Assembly (NCBI GenBank): GCA_028715505.1 | Contig: JAQURS010000004.1 | Location: 18,389 to 82,388 of the forward strand | Length of the DNA stretch: 64,000 nt | Direction: 5' to 3' | DNA from: Patescibacteria group bacterium | GTDB taxonomy: Bacteria; Patescibacteriota; Patescibacteriia; 2-12-FULL-60-25 | Part shown: positions 63,054 through 64,000 of the stretch, piece after piece | Layout: each line of letters opens with the position of its first letter | How positions within the stretch are numbered: the first letter of the stretch is position 1 | Notes under the pieces: generated by a model | Told to the model about the DNA's origin: nothing | Seen by the model: the letters and a program-made list of their open reading frames with translations, nothing else | Database searches by the model: none | Made by a program: the position numbers and the translations under genes

Positions 63054-63159
63054 GGGCCCCGCCTCGGTCCCATCCGGCCTTTGGAGGCGGCTTAGAGGGG
63101 ATTTAATCGAGGCTTATTTTAGCCTAAAAATATCCACATTTGGTAAGTACCTGTTTTTC

Positions 63160-63188
63160 TTGACAACCTATCGGGCTTCGGCTAAACT
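63160..63188 (+). promoter_or_regulatory. rRNA operon promoter
   Basis: TTGACA (63160-63165) and TAAACT (63183-63188) are 17 nt apart, about 245 nt upstream of the 16S gene. Confidence 0.75.
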
Positions 63189-63194
63189 TCTCGC

Positions 63195-63431
63195 ACCTTA
63201 CAACAACCAACAGGTAGCGAGTCGAACGTCACAAGATCTCAAGTCTTGTGACTTTAAACTCCGGCCGTAAGGAAAAGCTATTTGGACAACAGAAGAGTGA
63301 TCGTCTAAGGAAATACGTTCTTCAAATCCCTGGCGAGCCTAGCTCGTTAGGGAGGTAAAGTTATAAATTGACCCTCGCATCTCTACCAGGAGTGCGAGGG
63401 AGATGATACCCGTCGCTGAAAAGCTATGGGT
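63195..63431 (+). other. 16S rRNA leader with processing stems
   Basis: The leader folds into GTCACAAGA/TCTTGTGAC (63228-63252) inside a CCTTAC/GTAAGG pair (63196-63272), then CCCTCGCA/TGCGAGGG (63372-63400) and ATACCC/GGGTAT (63406-63433), the last reaching the expected 5' end of 16S rRNA. The latter two probably take part in rRNA processing. No tRNA gene lies in the leader and no clear boxA was seen. Confidence 0.55.

Positions 63432-64000
<569 letters not shown>

Overview
The window looks like part of a Patescibacteria (CPR) chromosome, most likely from the Parcubacteria/ABY1 side. The evidence is a divergent 16S rRNA beginning at the right edge, the dense small-genome gene set (recA, ftsK, rpoBC, gyrA, nusA, yidC, groESL, prfB, tsaC, rsmA), a 4,468-residue secreted Cys-rich protein, and core genes that almost never carry a Shine-Dalgarno. 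The lineage is inference; an intact prfB and UGA stops argue for the standard bacterial code.

Layout. 1-2.05 kb: minus-strand YdcF-like fragment and three small envelope or lipoprotein genes. 2.2-6.6 kb: comEC, a palindromic repeat, and a 732-aa M23-type lipoprotein with a strongly folded leader RNA. 6.7-10.9 kb: recA, ftsK and a RodZ-like gene. 10.9-13.7 kb: an almost gene-poor minus-strand island with three consensus promoters reading into folded non-coding sequence, plus a 59-aa basic protein and a GC-rich 440-aa orphan. 13.8-26.7 kb: rpoB-rpoC, yebC-ruvC, an MBL-fold gene, a small membrane protein and gyrA. 26.7-33.1 kb: a membrane protein, clpP (minus, CIRCE controlled), a DHH phosphoesterase, a tandem pair of paralogues, an RbfA-like gene and a short SMC-like ATPase. 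33.1-33.45 kb: another folded RNA with promoter and terminator. 33.5-50.2 kb: a VanW protein, Hsp20, a calcium-repeat membrane protein and the giant surface protein. 50.3-56.3 kb: nusA-yidC-PRC-barrel-nucleotidyltransferase-O-antigen-ligase series, a vestigial second ligase end and an orphan. 56.4-62.0 kb: groESL with CIRCE, a small membrane protein, prfB, a lone receiver domain, tsaC-rsmA. 62.0-63.1 kb: two minus-strand orphans. 63.16 kb to the end: rRNA promoter, leader and 5' part of the 16S gene.

How it works together. Core functions are transcription (rpoB, rpoC, nusA), DNA topology, recombination and segregation (gyrA, recA, ruvC, ftsK, SMC-like), protein quality (groESL, clpP, hsp20), translation (prfB, rbfA-like, tsaC, rsmA) and envelope building (yidC, VanW, O-antigen ligase, giant protein). 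Two CIRCE operators tie groESL and clpP into one HrcA-type heat-shock regulon.

Two start-site classes stand out. At least a dozen genes have a promoter whose -10 box ends about 6-13 nt before the ATG, so their mRNAs should be leaderless or nearly so; this also corrects several starts. A second group, mostly orphans, secreted proteins or a receiver domain, has real 5' UTRs and GGAGG-type ribosome binding sites. The most novel material is the set of candidate non-coding RNAs at 10.87-13.70 kb and 33.24-33.43 kb.
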